Shown here piece by piece: positions 8,825-17,023 of a stretch of 64,000 nt of DNA (the first letter of the stretch is position 1; the number at the start of each line of letters is the position of its first letter). The stretch is from contig CAJTYA010000011.1 in NCBI GenBank assembly GCA_910583985.1, positions 1-64,000 on the forward strand, read 5' to 3'. Position numbers and translations under genes: made by a program. Origin of the DNA: an uncultured Alistipes sp. GTDB lineage: Bacteria; Bacteroidota; Bacteroidia; Bacteroidales; Rikenellaceae. The notes under the pieces are model-generated. The model saw only the letters and a list, made by a program, of their open reading frames with translations, was not told where the DNA came from and ran no database searches.

Positions 8825-9339
8825 GGGCCCGACGAAAAAGCGCACGGGAAAAAGGGCACCGACGCGAAACCGTTCACAACCGGCGGTTTCGTATTCATGC
8901 AGTCCCGGCAATCGGCGGGTACGATTTTTCATTCGGTCTTTGCCTGCGGCCTCGCAGCGGAGATGTTCCGTGGTTTCATGGTTCCGACGCCTGAAGGTAC
9001 ATTCGGCCGGCAGACACCGGTCGAAACACCTTCGGGGCCCGAAACACCGAGCAGGAAACGCGACGGCAACCCAGACCCGGACCGCAGTCATTCGGACCGG
9101 GAATCGTTCACGGAATCGTCGCCAGCCTTGTTTCGCAGACGGTACGTCACACAGGCGGTCACGCGATGCAGACGCCTAAGCCGCCGGCCAGAAACGGCAG
9201 GCGCCGGCCGACACGCTTCCGGGCCCCGGACCGGAGACTGCTTCATATCTCTATGATTTACAAAACCATACGAACATTCCGACGTTCTTACACCCACTGC
9301 CGGTGCAGAAGCTCATACTGTTTTTGTCGGAAAAATCGT

Positions 9340-9347
9340 TATCTTTA
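9340..9347 (+). promoter_or_regulatory. Probable -7 element of uvrA
   Basis: TATCTTTA, one mismatch from TAnnTTTG, lies 18 bases before the uvrA start. A TTTTTG stands 13 bp upstream, closer than the usual 19-21 bp, so the -33 part is uncertain. No LexA-type palindrome is obvious. Confidence 0.4.
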
Positions 9348-9365
9348 GCGGTTAATTTTCGAACG

Positions 9366-12209
9366 ATGAACGCTCCGAAAGAACAACGATACATACACGT
9401 CAAAGGCGCACGGGTCCACAACCTGAAAAACATAGAGGTCAAAATCCCGCATAACCAATTGGTCGTCGTCACGGGCCTGTCGGGATCGGGTAAATCCACG
9501 CTCGCCTTCGACACGATTTTCGCCGAAGGACAGCGGCGCTATGTCGAGAGCCTGTCGGCCTATGCCCGTCAGTTTCTCGGAAAAATCAACAAGCCCGACG
9601 TCGACTTCATCACCGGCATCGCTCCGGCCATCGCCATCGAGCAGAAAGTCAACACGCGGAATCCGCGTTCCACGGTAGGCACCTCCACGGAAATATACGA
9701 CTACCTCAAGCTACTGTTCGCCCGCATCGGACGGACCTATTCGCCCGTGTCGGGCCGGGAAGTGAAGGCCCACACGGTAGCGGACGTATTGGACTTCATC
9801 GCGGCATTGCCGGCCGGGGAGCGCCTTCTGGTGACGGCTCCGCTCCTGCTCAAAGAGGTGCAGGGGCTTATCGAGAAACTCACGCTGCTCTCCGGAGAGG
9901 GTCTGCAACGGGTATACGACGGCCGGGAGACGCTGCTCATCGAGGAGATGATCGGGCAGGTCGATCCCGCGACCGATCCCGCCGGCCTGTCGATTGTCGT
10001 CGACCGGGCCAAGACGCCGCCGGACGAAGAGACGCTCAGCCGGCTGGCCGATTCCGTAGCCACCGCTTTCCAGAGCGGGGAAGGGGTGTGCGAAATCGTC
10101 GTGACGGGGAGAGACAGCAACGCACGCCGGGAACGTTTTTCCTCCCGGTTCGAAGCGGACGGCATCGTGTTCGAACAACCGAGCGAACACATGTTCAGCT
10201 TCAACAATCCCATCGGCGCCTGTCCCCGCTGCGAGGGTTACGGCAAGGTGACCGGCATCGACGAAGACCTCGTCGTGCCCGACAAGACGAAAAGCATCTA
10301 TCAGGACGCCATCGCCTGCTGGCGCGGCGAAACGATGAAATGGTGGAAGGAGCAGTTGATTCTGCACGCTTCGAAATTCGATTTTCCGATCCATCGGCCG
10401 TTCTACGAACTCACCCGGCAGCAGCGGCACCTGCTCTGGAAAGGGAACGAGCACTTCCACGGACTGGACGAATTTTTCAGCTTCCTCGAAAAGGAACGCT
10501 ACAAAATCCAGTACCGCGTCATGCTCTCGCGTTACACGGGCAAAACCGTCTGTCCCGACTGCGAAGGCGGACGGCTGCGCAAAGAGGCGCTGTACGTGCG
10601 AGTCGGCGGACGGAACATCTCCGAACTGGTCGCCATGCCGGTGAGCGAGTTACAGGCGTTTTTCGAAGGGCTCTCCTTGGAGGTACGGGACCGGGAAAAG
10701 GCCGAACGCATCCTGACCGAAATCCGCAACCGGATCGAATACCTGAACGAAGTGGGGTTGGGTTATCTGACCCTCGACAGGCTCTCCTCGACGCTTTCGG
10801 GCGGCGAGAGCCAGCGGATCAATCTGGCTACGTCGCTGGGCAGCAGTCTGGTCGGGTCGCTCTACATTCTCGACGAACCGAGCATCGGCCTCCACCCGCG
10901 GGACACGCGCCGGCTCATCGGCGTGCTCGAAAAGCTGCGCGATCTGGGCAACACCGTCATCGTCGTCGAGCACGAGGAGGAAATCATCCGGGCGGCCGAC
11001 ACCGTGATCGACATCGGTCCGCTGGCCGGATACCTCGGCGGAGAGGTGATGTTCGCAGGCAGAACCGAGGAGTTGGACAAGGCCGAAAACAGCCTGACGG
11101 CCCGATACCTGACCGGCAAGGAGCGCATCGACCCCCCGGCCGAAGTGCGTCGCTGGAACAGCTATGTCGAGGTCGTGGGAGCGAGGGAAAACAACCTCAA
11201 GGGCATCGACGTGAAGTTCCCGCTGGGCGTCATCACCTGCGTGACGGGCGTCAGCGGCAGCGGCAAGTCGTCGCTCGTGCGCGACATCCTCTATCCGGCC
11301 CTGCGCAGGGAACTCTACGAAACGGGCATCAAGCCCGGCAGCTTCGAACGGCTCGAAGGAGACGTGACGAGGCTCAAATCGGTCGAGATCATCGACCAGA
11401 ATCCCATAGGCAAATCGTCGCGGTCGAATCCGGTGACCTACATCAAGGCCTACGACGAAATCCGCAAACTGTTCTCCGAACTGCCTTATTCGCGCCACAA
11501 CAACCTCACCCCGTCGCAATTCTCGTTCAACATCGCCGGCGGGCGATGCGAGGAGTGTCAGGGCGAAGGCGTCATCAAGGTCGGCATGCAGTTCATGGCC
11601 GACGTCGAATTAGTGTGCGAAAGCTGCGGGGGCAAGCGTTTCAAGGACGAAATTCTGGAAGCGAAATACCACGGACTCTCGATCTACGACATCCTCGAAC
11701 TGACGGTGGACGCCGCCATCGACCTCTTCTCGCAATACCGGGACAAAGACCCGATCAACAAACGAATCATCGAGAAGCTCAAACCGTTGCAGGACGTGGG
11801 GTTGGGCTACATCAAGCTGGGGCAGTCCTCGTCCACGCTTTCGGGCGGCGAAAGCCAACGGGTGAAACTGGCCTCGTTCCTGACCAAAGAAAACGCATCG
11901 GGGCCCATCATGTTCATCTTCGACGAACCGACCACGGGCCTCCACTTCCACGACATCCGCAAACTGCTGGATTCGTTCAACGCATTGATGGCCAACGGGC
12001 ACACGATCGTCATCGTCGAGCACAACACGGACGTCATCCGCTGCGCCGACTGGGTGATCGACTTGGGGCCGGAGGCCGGAGACGGGGGAGGGCGCATCGT
12101 TTTCGAAGGCACGCCCGCCGATCTGGCCCGATGCAAAGAGAGTTATACGGGAAAATATCTATCTTCGGCCCGGAAAAACCGGAAACGATCCGGCGGCATC
12201 CCGCAATAA
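9366..12209 (+). CDS. uvrA: Excinuclease ABC subunit A
   Basis: DNA damage sensor ATPase of nucleotide excision repair that loads UvrB at lesions. The 947-residue protein has two ABC modules: Walker A GLSGSGKSTLAF near residue 38 and GVSGSGKSSLV near 630, each with an STLSGGESQR signature and DEP box. Zinc-finger cysteines are visible in CPRCEGYG near 290 and in CEECQGEG with CESCGG near 735-760. The start MNAPKEQRY was preferred over an upstream ATG at 9303 because the -7 element lies between them. It heads a probable rightward unit with the M16 protease (12-base gap) and a methyltransferase (4-base gap). Confidence 0.97.
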   Translation: MNAPKEQRYIHVKGARVHNLKNIEVKIPHNQLVVVTGLSGSGKSTLAFDTIFAEGQRRYVESLSAYARQFLGKINKPDVDFITGIAPAIAIEQKVNTRNPRSTVGTSTEIYDYLKLLFARIGRTYSPVSGREVKAHTVADVLDFIAALPAGERLLVTAPLLLKEVQGLIEKLTLLSGEGLQRVYDGRETLLIEEMIGQVDPATDPAGLSIVVDRAKTPPDEETLSRLADSVATAFQSGEGVCEIVVTGRDSNARRERFSSRFEADGIVFEQPSEHMFSFNNPIGACPRCEGYGKVTGIDEDLVVPDKTKSIYQDAIACWRGETMKWWKEQLILHASKFDFPIHRPFYELTRQQRHLLWKGNEHFHGLDEFFSFLEKERYKIQYRVMLSRYTGKTVCPDCEGGRLRKEALYVRVGGRNISELVAMPVSELQAFFEGLSLEVRDREKAERILTEIRNRIEYLNEVGLGYLTLDRLSSTLSGGESQRINLATSLGSSLVGSLYILDEPSIGLHPRDTRRLIGVLEKLRDLGNTVIVVEHEEEIIRAADTVIDIGPLAGYLGGEVMFAGRTEELDKAENSLTARYLTGKERIDPPAEVRRWNSYVEVVGARENNLKGIDVKFPLGVITCVTGVSGSGKSSLVRDILYPALRRELYETGIKPGSFERLEGDVTRLKSVEIIDQNPIGKSSRSNPVTYIKAYDEIRKLFSELPYSRHNNLTPSQFSFNIAGGRCEECQGEGVIKVGMQFMADVELVCESCGGKRFKDEILEAKYHGLSIYDILELTVDAAIDLFSQYRDKDPINKRIIEKLKPLQDVGLGYIKLGQSSSTLSGGESQRVKLASFLTKENASGPIMFIFDEPTTGLHFHDIRKLLDSFNALMANGHTIVIVEHNTDVIRCADWVIDLGPEAGDGGGRIVFEGTPADLARCKESYTGKYLSSARKNRKRSGGIPQ

Positions 12210-12221
12210 ACGCAACGATTC

Positions 12222-13442
12222 ATGGAATTTACACGCTATACGCTACCCAACGGCATCCGCTGTCTGCATAAAAGAGTCCGTTCGGCCGTCGTGCATTGCG
12301 CGCTGACGGTCAACACGGGAAGCCGGGACGAACTGGCGGGCGAACACGGGATCGCCCACCTGCTCGAACACGCCTTTTTCAAGGGCACGACGCACCGCAA
12401 GGCCTTCCACATCAACTGCCGGCTCGAAAATCTGGGAGGCGAACTGAACGCCTATACGACCAAGGAGGAAACCGTCATCCACACCACGAGCCTGCGGGGC
12501 GATTTCGCGAAGGCTGCGGAGCTGATCGCCGACATCGTGTTCCACTCCGTCTTCCCGGAAAAGGAGCTCGAACGCGAAAAAGACATCGTACTGGACGAAA
12601 TCAACTCGTACAAGGACACGCCCTCGGAACGCATATTCGACGACTTCGAGGACATGATATTCAAAGGTTCGTCGCTGGGGCACAACATCTTAGGCACTAA
12701 AGCGTCGCTGCTGAAACATTCGCGGGAAGACCTGTTCCGTTTCGTGAAGAGGACGTACAACACCGACCAGATGGTCTTCTCGGTGATCGGCAACGTATCC
12801 GAGAAACGTTTCCGGGAAATCTGCGACCGTTATTTCACCGAACCCGCCGCTTCGACGAGGCCCTTCGTCCGCGACCGGGCAGGAATATACGTGCCCGAAA
12901 CGAAAACCGCCCATCGCAACTGCCACCAGGCCCATTGCATCATGGGCGGCAGGGCGTACAGCCTGAACGACGACCGGCGCATCGTGCTGTCGCTGCTCAA
13001 CAACCTGCTCGGCGGACCATCGGCCAACTCGCTGCTCAATCTGGCCGTCAGGGAGCGCAAGGGGCTCTCCTACAACATCGAATCGGGATTCTCGCCCTTC
13101 AGCGACACGGGGATCGCCTCGATCTATTTCGGTACGGACAAGGACCGTGTGGAAGAGTGCATGGAGGTCATCGACCGGGAGCTGGAGCGCATCCGCACGG
13201 GCCAGCTCGGCAGCCGTACGCTGGCCATGGCCAAAAAACAGTACATCGGACAGATCACCATCGCGATGGAAAGCAACGAAGGGTACATGCTCAGCGCCGC
13301 GCGCAGCTATCTGGTATACGACAACATCGACGGGATGGACGAAATCTGCAAAAAAATCCGGTCGATCACGCTGCGGGAAATCACCGAAACGGCCAACGAA
13401 ATATACGGGAAAGAAAACCTCTCGACGCTGATATACAAATAA
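12222..13442 (+). CDS. M16 family zinc protease (pitrilysin/insulinase type)
   Basis: The 406-residue protein has the inverted zinc motif HLLEH near residue 43, with the downstream glutamate expected in the ETVIHTTSLRGDF region about 75 residues later. That marks the catalytic member of the family rather than an inactive partner. The C-terminal half contains the RKGLSYNIESGF segment of the second M16 domain. No signal peptide is seen, so it is probably cytoplasmic. The substrate cannot be read from the sequence; processing-peptidase-like roles are known in the family. It lies 12 bases after uvrA and 4 bases before a methyltransferase gene. Confidence 0.92.
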   Translation: MEFTRYTLPNGIRCLHKRVRSAVVHCALTVNTGSRDELAGEHGIAHLLEHAFFKGTTHRKAFHINCRLENLGGELNAYTTKEETVIHTTSLRGDFAKAAELIADIVFHSVFPEKELEREKDIVLDEINSYKDTPSERIFDDFEDMIFKGSSLGHNILGTKASLLKHSREDLFRFVKRTYNTDQMVFSVIGNVSEKRFREICDRYFTEPAASTRPFVRDRAGIYVPETKTAHRNCHQAHCIMGGRAYSLNDDRRIVLSLLNNLLGGPSANSLLNLAVRERKGLSYNIESGFSPFSDTGIASIYFGTDKDRVEECMEVIDRELERIRTGQLGSRTLAMAKKQYIGQITIAMESNEGYMLSAARSYLVYDNIDGMDEICKKIRSITLREITETANEIYGKENLSTLIYK

Positions 13443-13446
13443 CGGC

Positions 13447-14079
13447 ATGGACGCGCTGGAACGCTACATCGAAACCCACACCACCGCAGAAGACCCGTTG
13501 CTGCGGGAACTCGACCGGGAAACGCACCTGCGGGTCGTTCAACCGCGCATGATCTCCGGACATCTTCAGGGACGGCTGCTCGAAATGCTCGTCCGGATGA
13601 TCCGCCCCCGGCGCATCCTCGAAATAGGAACGTTCACCGGCTATTCGGCCATCTGCATGGCACGGGGACTGGACGAGGGAGGCGTGCTGCACACGATAGA
13701 GATCGACGACGAGCTGGAGTCCCTGTCGTCCAAATACTTCGCCTTGAGCGGTCTGCAAGACAAGATCGTAGCCCACACAGGCCCCGCGCTCGACATCGCG
13801 CCACGGTTAGGCATGCGATTCGACCTGATCTTCATCGACGCCGACAAGCGGGAATACCCGGCCTACTACCGCATGGCGATGGACTCGCTGGTCGAAAGCG
13901 GCAGCTACCTGTTGGCCGACAACATCCTGTGGTACGGCAAAGTCGCCCAAGAGACCCCCGCGAGCGACCGCCAGTCGCAGGGCATCAAGACGTTCAACGA
14001 CATGGTCATGCAGGACGAGAGGGTAGAGAACATCATCCTTCCCATCCGCGACGGCCTGAACCTCATCCGAGTCAAATAG
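13447..14079 (+). CDS. Class I O-methyltransferase (YrrM/TrmR-like)
   Basis: A 210-residue SAM-dependent methyltransferase of the catechol/caffeoyl-CoA O-methyltransferase fold. The SAM loop is LEIGTFTGYSAICMARGL near residue 58, and the metal- and SAM-contacting motif FIDADKREYPAYY is near 128, followed by ADNILWYGKV. Bacterial members of this group include TrmR, which methylates 5-hydroxyuridine in tRNA; assignment to that role is inference. It lies 4 bases after the M16 protease gene and is followed by a terminator. Confidence 0.88.
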   Translation: MDALERYIETHTTAEDPLLRELDRETHLRVVQPRMISGHLQGRLLEMLVRMIRPRRILEIGTFTGYSAICMARGLDEGGVLHTIEIDDELESLSSKYFALSGLQDKIVAHTGPALDIAPRLGMRFDLIFIDADKREYPAYYRMAMDSLVESGSYLLADNILWYGKVAQETPASDRQSQGIKTFNDMVMQDERVENIILPIRDGLNLIRVK

Positions 14080-14085
14080 GCCTCT

Positions 14086-14152
14086 GCCGATTCGGTCCGA
14101 ACGACTTTCCCCGGCACCCTCCGGCTGGGGAAGGTTCTGCATCGGCTTTTTT
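14086..14152 (+). terminator. Terminator after the O-methyltransferase gene
   Basis: Interrupted hairpin: GCCGAT at 14086 pairs with ATCGGC at 14141-14146, GAAC with GTTC, and TTCCCC at 14107 with GGGGAA at 14127. Six T residues follow at 14147-14152. It probably ends the uvrA-M16-methyltransferase unit. Confidence 0.75.
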
Positions 14153-14475
14153 CATTTTCCGGTCCCGGCAACGGGGACTCATCGGCCATAGAAGCGTTTC
14201 TGAAACGGTCCCGAACGCATTCCGACCGAGAGAGGCGTTCCATCCGACACAAACCGTTCTCCGAATGACGGCCTTCCGATTGCGACGGAAAAAAACGACG
14301 GAAACGGTCTGCACGGGGAATGCTCTCCATAGCAGACAAAAGAGCGAACGCAGACACCTCCGGCCGCAAGAAACCGAGGGGGAGCAGCTGTACCGTTCTT
14401 ATTTCGAGAGGTCAGCAATTTAACATACTGAAAAACAACAGAAAGGAAAAAGGCCGGGATAACCAAGGATTATTG

Positions 14476-14754
14476 CCACATGGAAAAACACTTGGAAAAG
14501 AGGTGATCCTCCTTTCGGTAATCGAACTTTTTTCCCGTTTCGTCCGCCGATTTCATCTTCGGGCGTTCGAACATACCGGCACGAGGCATCTTTGCGGGTA
14601 CGGAACAGAATTCCGTCCACCGAACGGCACGAATCCTTTTCCGGAACGATTCCGTTCGAAACATTCGGCATTTCCATTTCGAAGAAATGCGAAAAGAAGT
14701 TCGCCCAAATTCATGTAATTGAAATACAAAATGTTTCGAACGGAATCGGACGAA
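14476..14754 (+). repeat. Long degenerate direct repeat, copy A
   Basis: Aligns by eye with 15107-15356 over most of its length, with scattered substitutions. Shared blocks include the GGGCGTTCGAACATACCGG stretch, GGAACAGAATTCCGT and GCGAAAAGAAGTTCGCCCA. Copy A carries about 30 extra bases near 14655-14684. Its right end (14734-14772) also occurs inverted at 14991-15030. Confidence 0.8.
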
Positions 14755-14990
14755 AGCCGGGTTTCGATTTTCCATACATGACATTTGCCGATAATCCGGG
14801 GTAACGCGGAATCATTTACCGGCAAAAAAATCACACCGTCCTTTCTCGTATTTTCGGGCACTATTTAACATAATGGCAATTATAATTCCAAATATCGTAG
14901 TTGTAAGTAGTAGTAAAATGGAATGAAAATCACGGATGAACCACGCACATTAACTCTTCGAAATCTCCGGGGCATTCCGACAAAACGAGT

Positions 14991-15030
14991 AAATCGAAAG
15001 CCGGCTTTCGTCCGATTCCGACCGTTCGAA
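14991..15030 (-). repeat. Inverted copy of the right end of repeat A
   Basis: The reverse complement of this segment matches 14734-14772 almost base for base (shared core GGAATCGGACGAAAGCCGG), with a 3-base insertion. The two arms are about 220 bases apart, so the stretch could fold into a large stem-loop or mark an element end. Confidence 0.7.
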
Positions 15031-15106
15031 TGAAGCACTCGATACAGCAGGCGTTTCGATTTTCTCCATATCTTTCCGAACATTGGCTGTGCGAGAATCG
15101 ACAGCC

Positions 15107-15356
15107 GCACGAAAAACACTCGGAAAAGAGATGGTCCTCACTTCGGTAAATCGAACTTTTCCCCGTTTCGTTCGCCGATTTCACCTTCGGGCGTTCGAAC
15201 ATACCGGTCACGAGGCATCTTTTCGGGGACGGAACAGAATTCCGTTCACCGAGCGGCACGAATTCCTTTCCCGGAATGATTCCGTCCGAGGAAATGCGAA
15301 AAGAAGTTCGCCCAAATTCACGTAATTGAAATACAGAATATTTCGATCGGAACCGG
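15107..15356 (+). repeat. Long degenerate direct repeat, copy B
   Basis: Second copy of the sequence at 14476-14754, about 630 bases downstream in the same orientation. It begins near GCACGAAAAACACTCGG and ends near GGAACCGGA. The two copies differ by substitutions and small indels that break any shared reading frame. Confidence 0.8.
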
Positions 15357-15626
15357 ACCGTCCCGCAGGGTCGCATCAAAAATGCGATTCGTCGAAAGAC
15401 AGGGAAAATTCTTAGAAAATTCGTCGGGAAACCTGTCGAACGCTTACCGATAATCATCCTTTCCGTTTCACTGAATACAAACTGCTATGCCCTAACGCAG
15501 TCCTTGCATTCGCGCGAGAGCAAAATCCCGTCGCGCTGCCGGACATAGCCCCGAATCATCTGCGGAGGAAATTCCATTGTTAAACTCCCCGGCAATCCCG
15601 GAATAGAAAGTTTTATTGCGGGCTGA

Positions 15627-15680
15627 ACTATTATGTTAAACGAGACAAGGTAGAATCGCACGAAAGGATCGAAAATCAAA
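15627..15680 (+). repeat. Short interspersed repeat, copy 1
   Basis: Begins ATTATGTTAAACG (15630) and continues with GCACGAA and CGAAAAT blocks that also occur in the same order at 30955-31000. The similarity is moderate and detected by eye. Both copies lie in gene-free DNA. Confidence 0.45.
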
Positions 15681-15875
15681 ACCGTAAAAATCGCATCGAC
15701 ACATTTGCTTGAAACGGCAGGCCGCATGAGTTCCCGTTCATACCTCGATATTAAGCCGCGCGGAAAAAGCGCAGCCAGCACGTAGCTTTATCGCCACAAA
15801 AGCGATTAGCCATATCCCATTCCGGCATTTTCCCGAACGACACAAAAAAGACAGATTTTCGCCCGGTACCGAATG

Positions 15876-16376
15876 TTATTTGGGCCGGTAGCGGATAAAA
15901 CTTTTGTCCTTGTAAAAAACGATAATATAGTCGATCTCGTCGGGGCATTTTACGGGCGACTCCTGATCGGCAGTCGTTTCCTCGCTCCGTCTTTTCCTTT
16001 CGACAGAAGACGGAAGGGAGAGCGCTGCGTTTTCGTCCGTCGACACCCGGAGTTCAGATGCGGCGACCGGTTTTTCGCCTTCCGGTTCGGCTGTCTCTTC
16101 GGGAAACAACGAAACGTCGGCAGGCCGTTCGTTTCGGATTTCCGGCAGCACGACAGGCCGGATGTCCGAGCGATACACCGGGCCTTTGCCCAACAGCAAC
16201 CAGTCGGGATTGATTTTCGGAAAACGCTGCAACATTTTTTCGATGAATTCAAAACTGGGCTTATTCCGTCCTCCGAGAATGTGCGAAATGTTGGACGGCT
16301 GAACGCCCATAATTTCGGCCAGACGCGACGAAGTCAAACGCTCCGATTCCATGAATTTTTGCAGCCGATCTTTCAT
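15876..16376 (-). CDS. XRE-family transcriptional regulator
   Basis: A 166-residue DNA-binding protein. Residues 5-65 form a lambda-repressor-like helix-turn-helix (SRLAEIMGVQPSNISHILGG), followed by the PDWLLLGKGP segment common at the end of such domains. A long polar, charged linker follows, then a short C-terminal tail (DYIIVFYKDKSFIRYR). No LexA-type peptidase or metabolite-binding domain is visible. Its promoter carries repeated TTACAAA half-sites overlapping the -7 element, so autoregulation is likely. The very AT-rich interval it faces contains more TTACA/TGTAA motifs. It may control something in that interval; that is inference. Confidence 0.88.
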   Translation of the reverse strand: MKDRLQKFMESERLTSSRLAEIMGVQPSNISHILGGRNKPSFEFIEKMLQRFPKINPDWLLLGKGPVYRSDIRPVVLPEIRNERPADVSLFPEETAEPEGEKPVAASELRVSTDENAALSLPSSVERKRRSEETTADQESPVKCPDEIDYIIVFYKDKSFIRYRPK

Positions 16377-16388
16377 CGATTCGATTTT

Positions 16389-16438
16389 TTACAAATATAA
16401 AACATTTTGTAATTTCCCGCAACACAGACTTTACAAAA
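16389..16438. promoter_or_regulatory. Operator-like TTACAAA repeats at the XRE promoter
   Basis: TTACAAA (16389-16395) faces TTTTGTAA (16405-16412), and a further TTACAAAA lies at 16431-16438. The first site overlaps the -7 element and the arrangement is an inverted repeat plus a direct half-site, as in autoregulated XRE repressor genes. Confidence 0.5.
16392..16422 (-). promoter_or_regulatory. Promoter of the XRE regulator gene
   Basis: On the minus strand TTG (complement of 16420-16422) is followed after 20 bp by TATATTTG (complement of 16392-16399), an exact -33/-7 pair. The start codon is 16 bases further on, so the leader would be very short. Confidence 0.65.
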
Positions 16439-16816
16439 TTCAACCGAATTTTCGTCTTTCGGACATTACAATCGTAACTTTCGAGCAAGGAGAGGTATAG
16501 TTACAATTGTCATTCACATGCTTTTAATCAACTTTAACTTTATATCAACATACATAATCTTATGGGAAACATATATTTATAAGAAAACTAAGGCGACAAG
16601 GCAAACAACCATGCAAACAAGAGGGCCACGATAACATTCTACATATATCATCGGTTAATATAAACCGATTATATATTTGATTAACATGCTATTTATATAT
16701 CCAATATAAATGTTTTATTCATATACTCTAAACGAAATCGTAGGCGCTTCACACGCTATGTGAAAAATGTAAAGACAAAAAGACTGCACCGATATTCCCA
16801 TACTTATTGGTTACAA

Positions 16817-16848
16817 TTGTACTTCAATGTGTGGTGTTTTTACATTTG
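16817..16848 (+). promoter_or_regulatory. Predicted promoter inside the AT-rich interval
   Basis: TTG at 16817-16819 and TACATTTG at 16841-16848 with 21 bp between them. The TTG is part of the second TTACAATTGT motif, so a protein bound there would block the promoter. Confidence 0.45.
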
Positions 16849-16852
16849 TGAT

Positions 16853-17003
16853 TTATGGAAATGTAACTTCACTGTGATGAAACTTGTAAAATCGGCTGAT
16901 AAAATACTCCGTCCCCTACTCCGCTGCTGCGGAATGCGATAAATCTTCGGACGATTCCTTGATTATGTTAAATAAAAAGAGCGTCCCGAAAGACGCTCTT
17001 TTT
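16853..17003 (+). ncRNA. Possible short terminated transcript (small RNA or leader for a 21-residue peptide)
   Basis: From the predicted promoter, transcription would start near 16853 and end at the terminator at 16974-17003, giving about 150 nt. An open frame at 16877-16942 would encode a 21-residue basic peptide with a Cys-Cys pair. No ribosome-binding site is visible. A CCGCTGCTGCGG hairpin lies within it. I recognise no known RNA family. AT-rich DNA makes promoter matches by chance more likely, so this is tentative. Confidence 0.3.
16974..17003. terminator. Bidirectional terminator downstream of the HIT gene
   Basis: A perfect 12-base stem (16974-16985 with 16992-17003, loop CCGAAA) has five A residues on its left arm and five T residues on its right arm. 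It can end transcription in both directions: the leftward HIT gene and any rightward transcript from the AT-rich interval. Confidence 0.85.
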
Positions 17004-17023
17004 AAAGTTGTATATCCTATTGA

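Larger units (their letters stand above)
8757..9365. other. Gene-free interval between pyrI and uvrA
   Basis: The first 70 bases hold the pyrBI terminator. The remainder carries only chance frames rich in Arg and Pro. The last 30 bases contain the likely uvrA promoter. I see no repeat or RNA gene here. Confidence 0.5.
14080..15875. other. 1.8-kb gene-free region with repeats
   Basis: No recognisable gene. It starts with a terminator and contains two diverged direct copies of a 250-280 base sequence (about 14476-14754 and 15107-15356), plus an inverted arm at 14991-15030. Minus-strand frames across the copies share peptide strings, but the frame shifts between copies, so I regard the similarity as DNA-level repetition or decayed coding sequence. 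Confidence 0.55.
16377..17023. other. AT-rich interval between the XRE regulator and the HIT gene
   Basis: Visibly far richer in A+T than the rest of the window, from about 16480 to 16960. It holds the XRE promoter and operator-like repeats (16389-16438) and two copies of TTACAATTGT (16501-16510 and 16811-16820). A dyad TCGGTT-N6-AACCGA sits at 16651-16668, with a predicted promoter at 16817-16848 and a bidirectional terminator at 16974-17003. A 38-codon frame at 16518-16634 and a 21-residue frame at 16877-16942 are open, but neither resembles a known peptide. Confidence 0.6.

Noticed and set aside
14930..15457. 175-codon leftward frame in the repeat region
   Set aside because: It shares strings with the first repeat copy, but in different relative frames, and resembles no family; the similarity is better explained by the DNA repeat.
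16760..16942. 60-codon frame in the AT-rich interval with GTG start
   Set aside because: High Cys/Trp/Tyr content is what AT-rich chance DNA gives; only its last 21 codons lie within the predicted transcript, so the long frame is not called.
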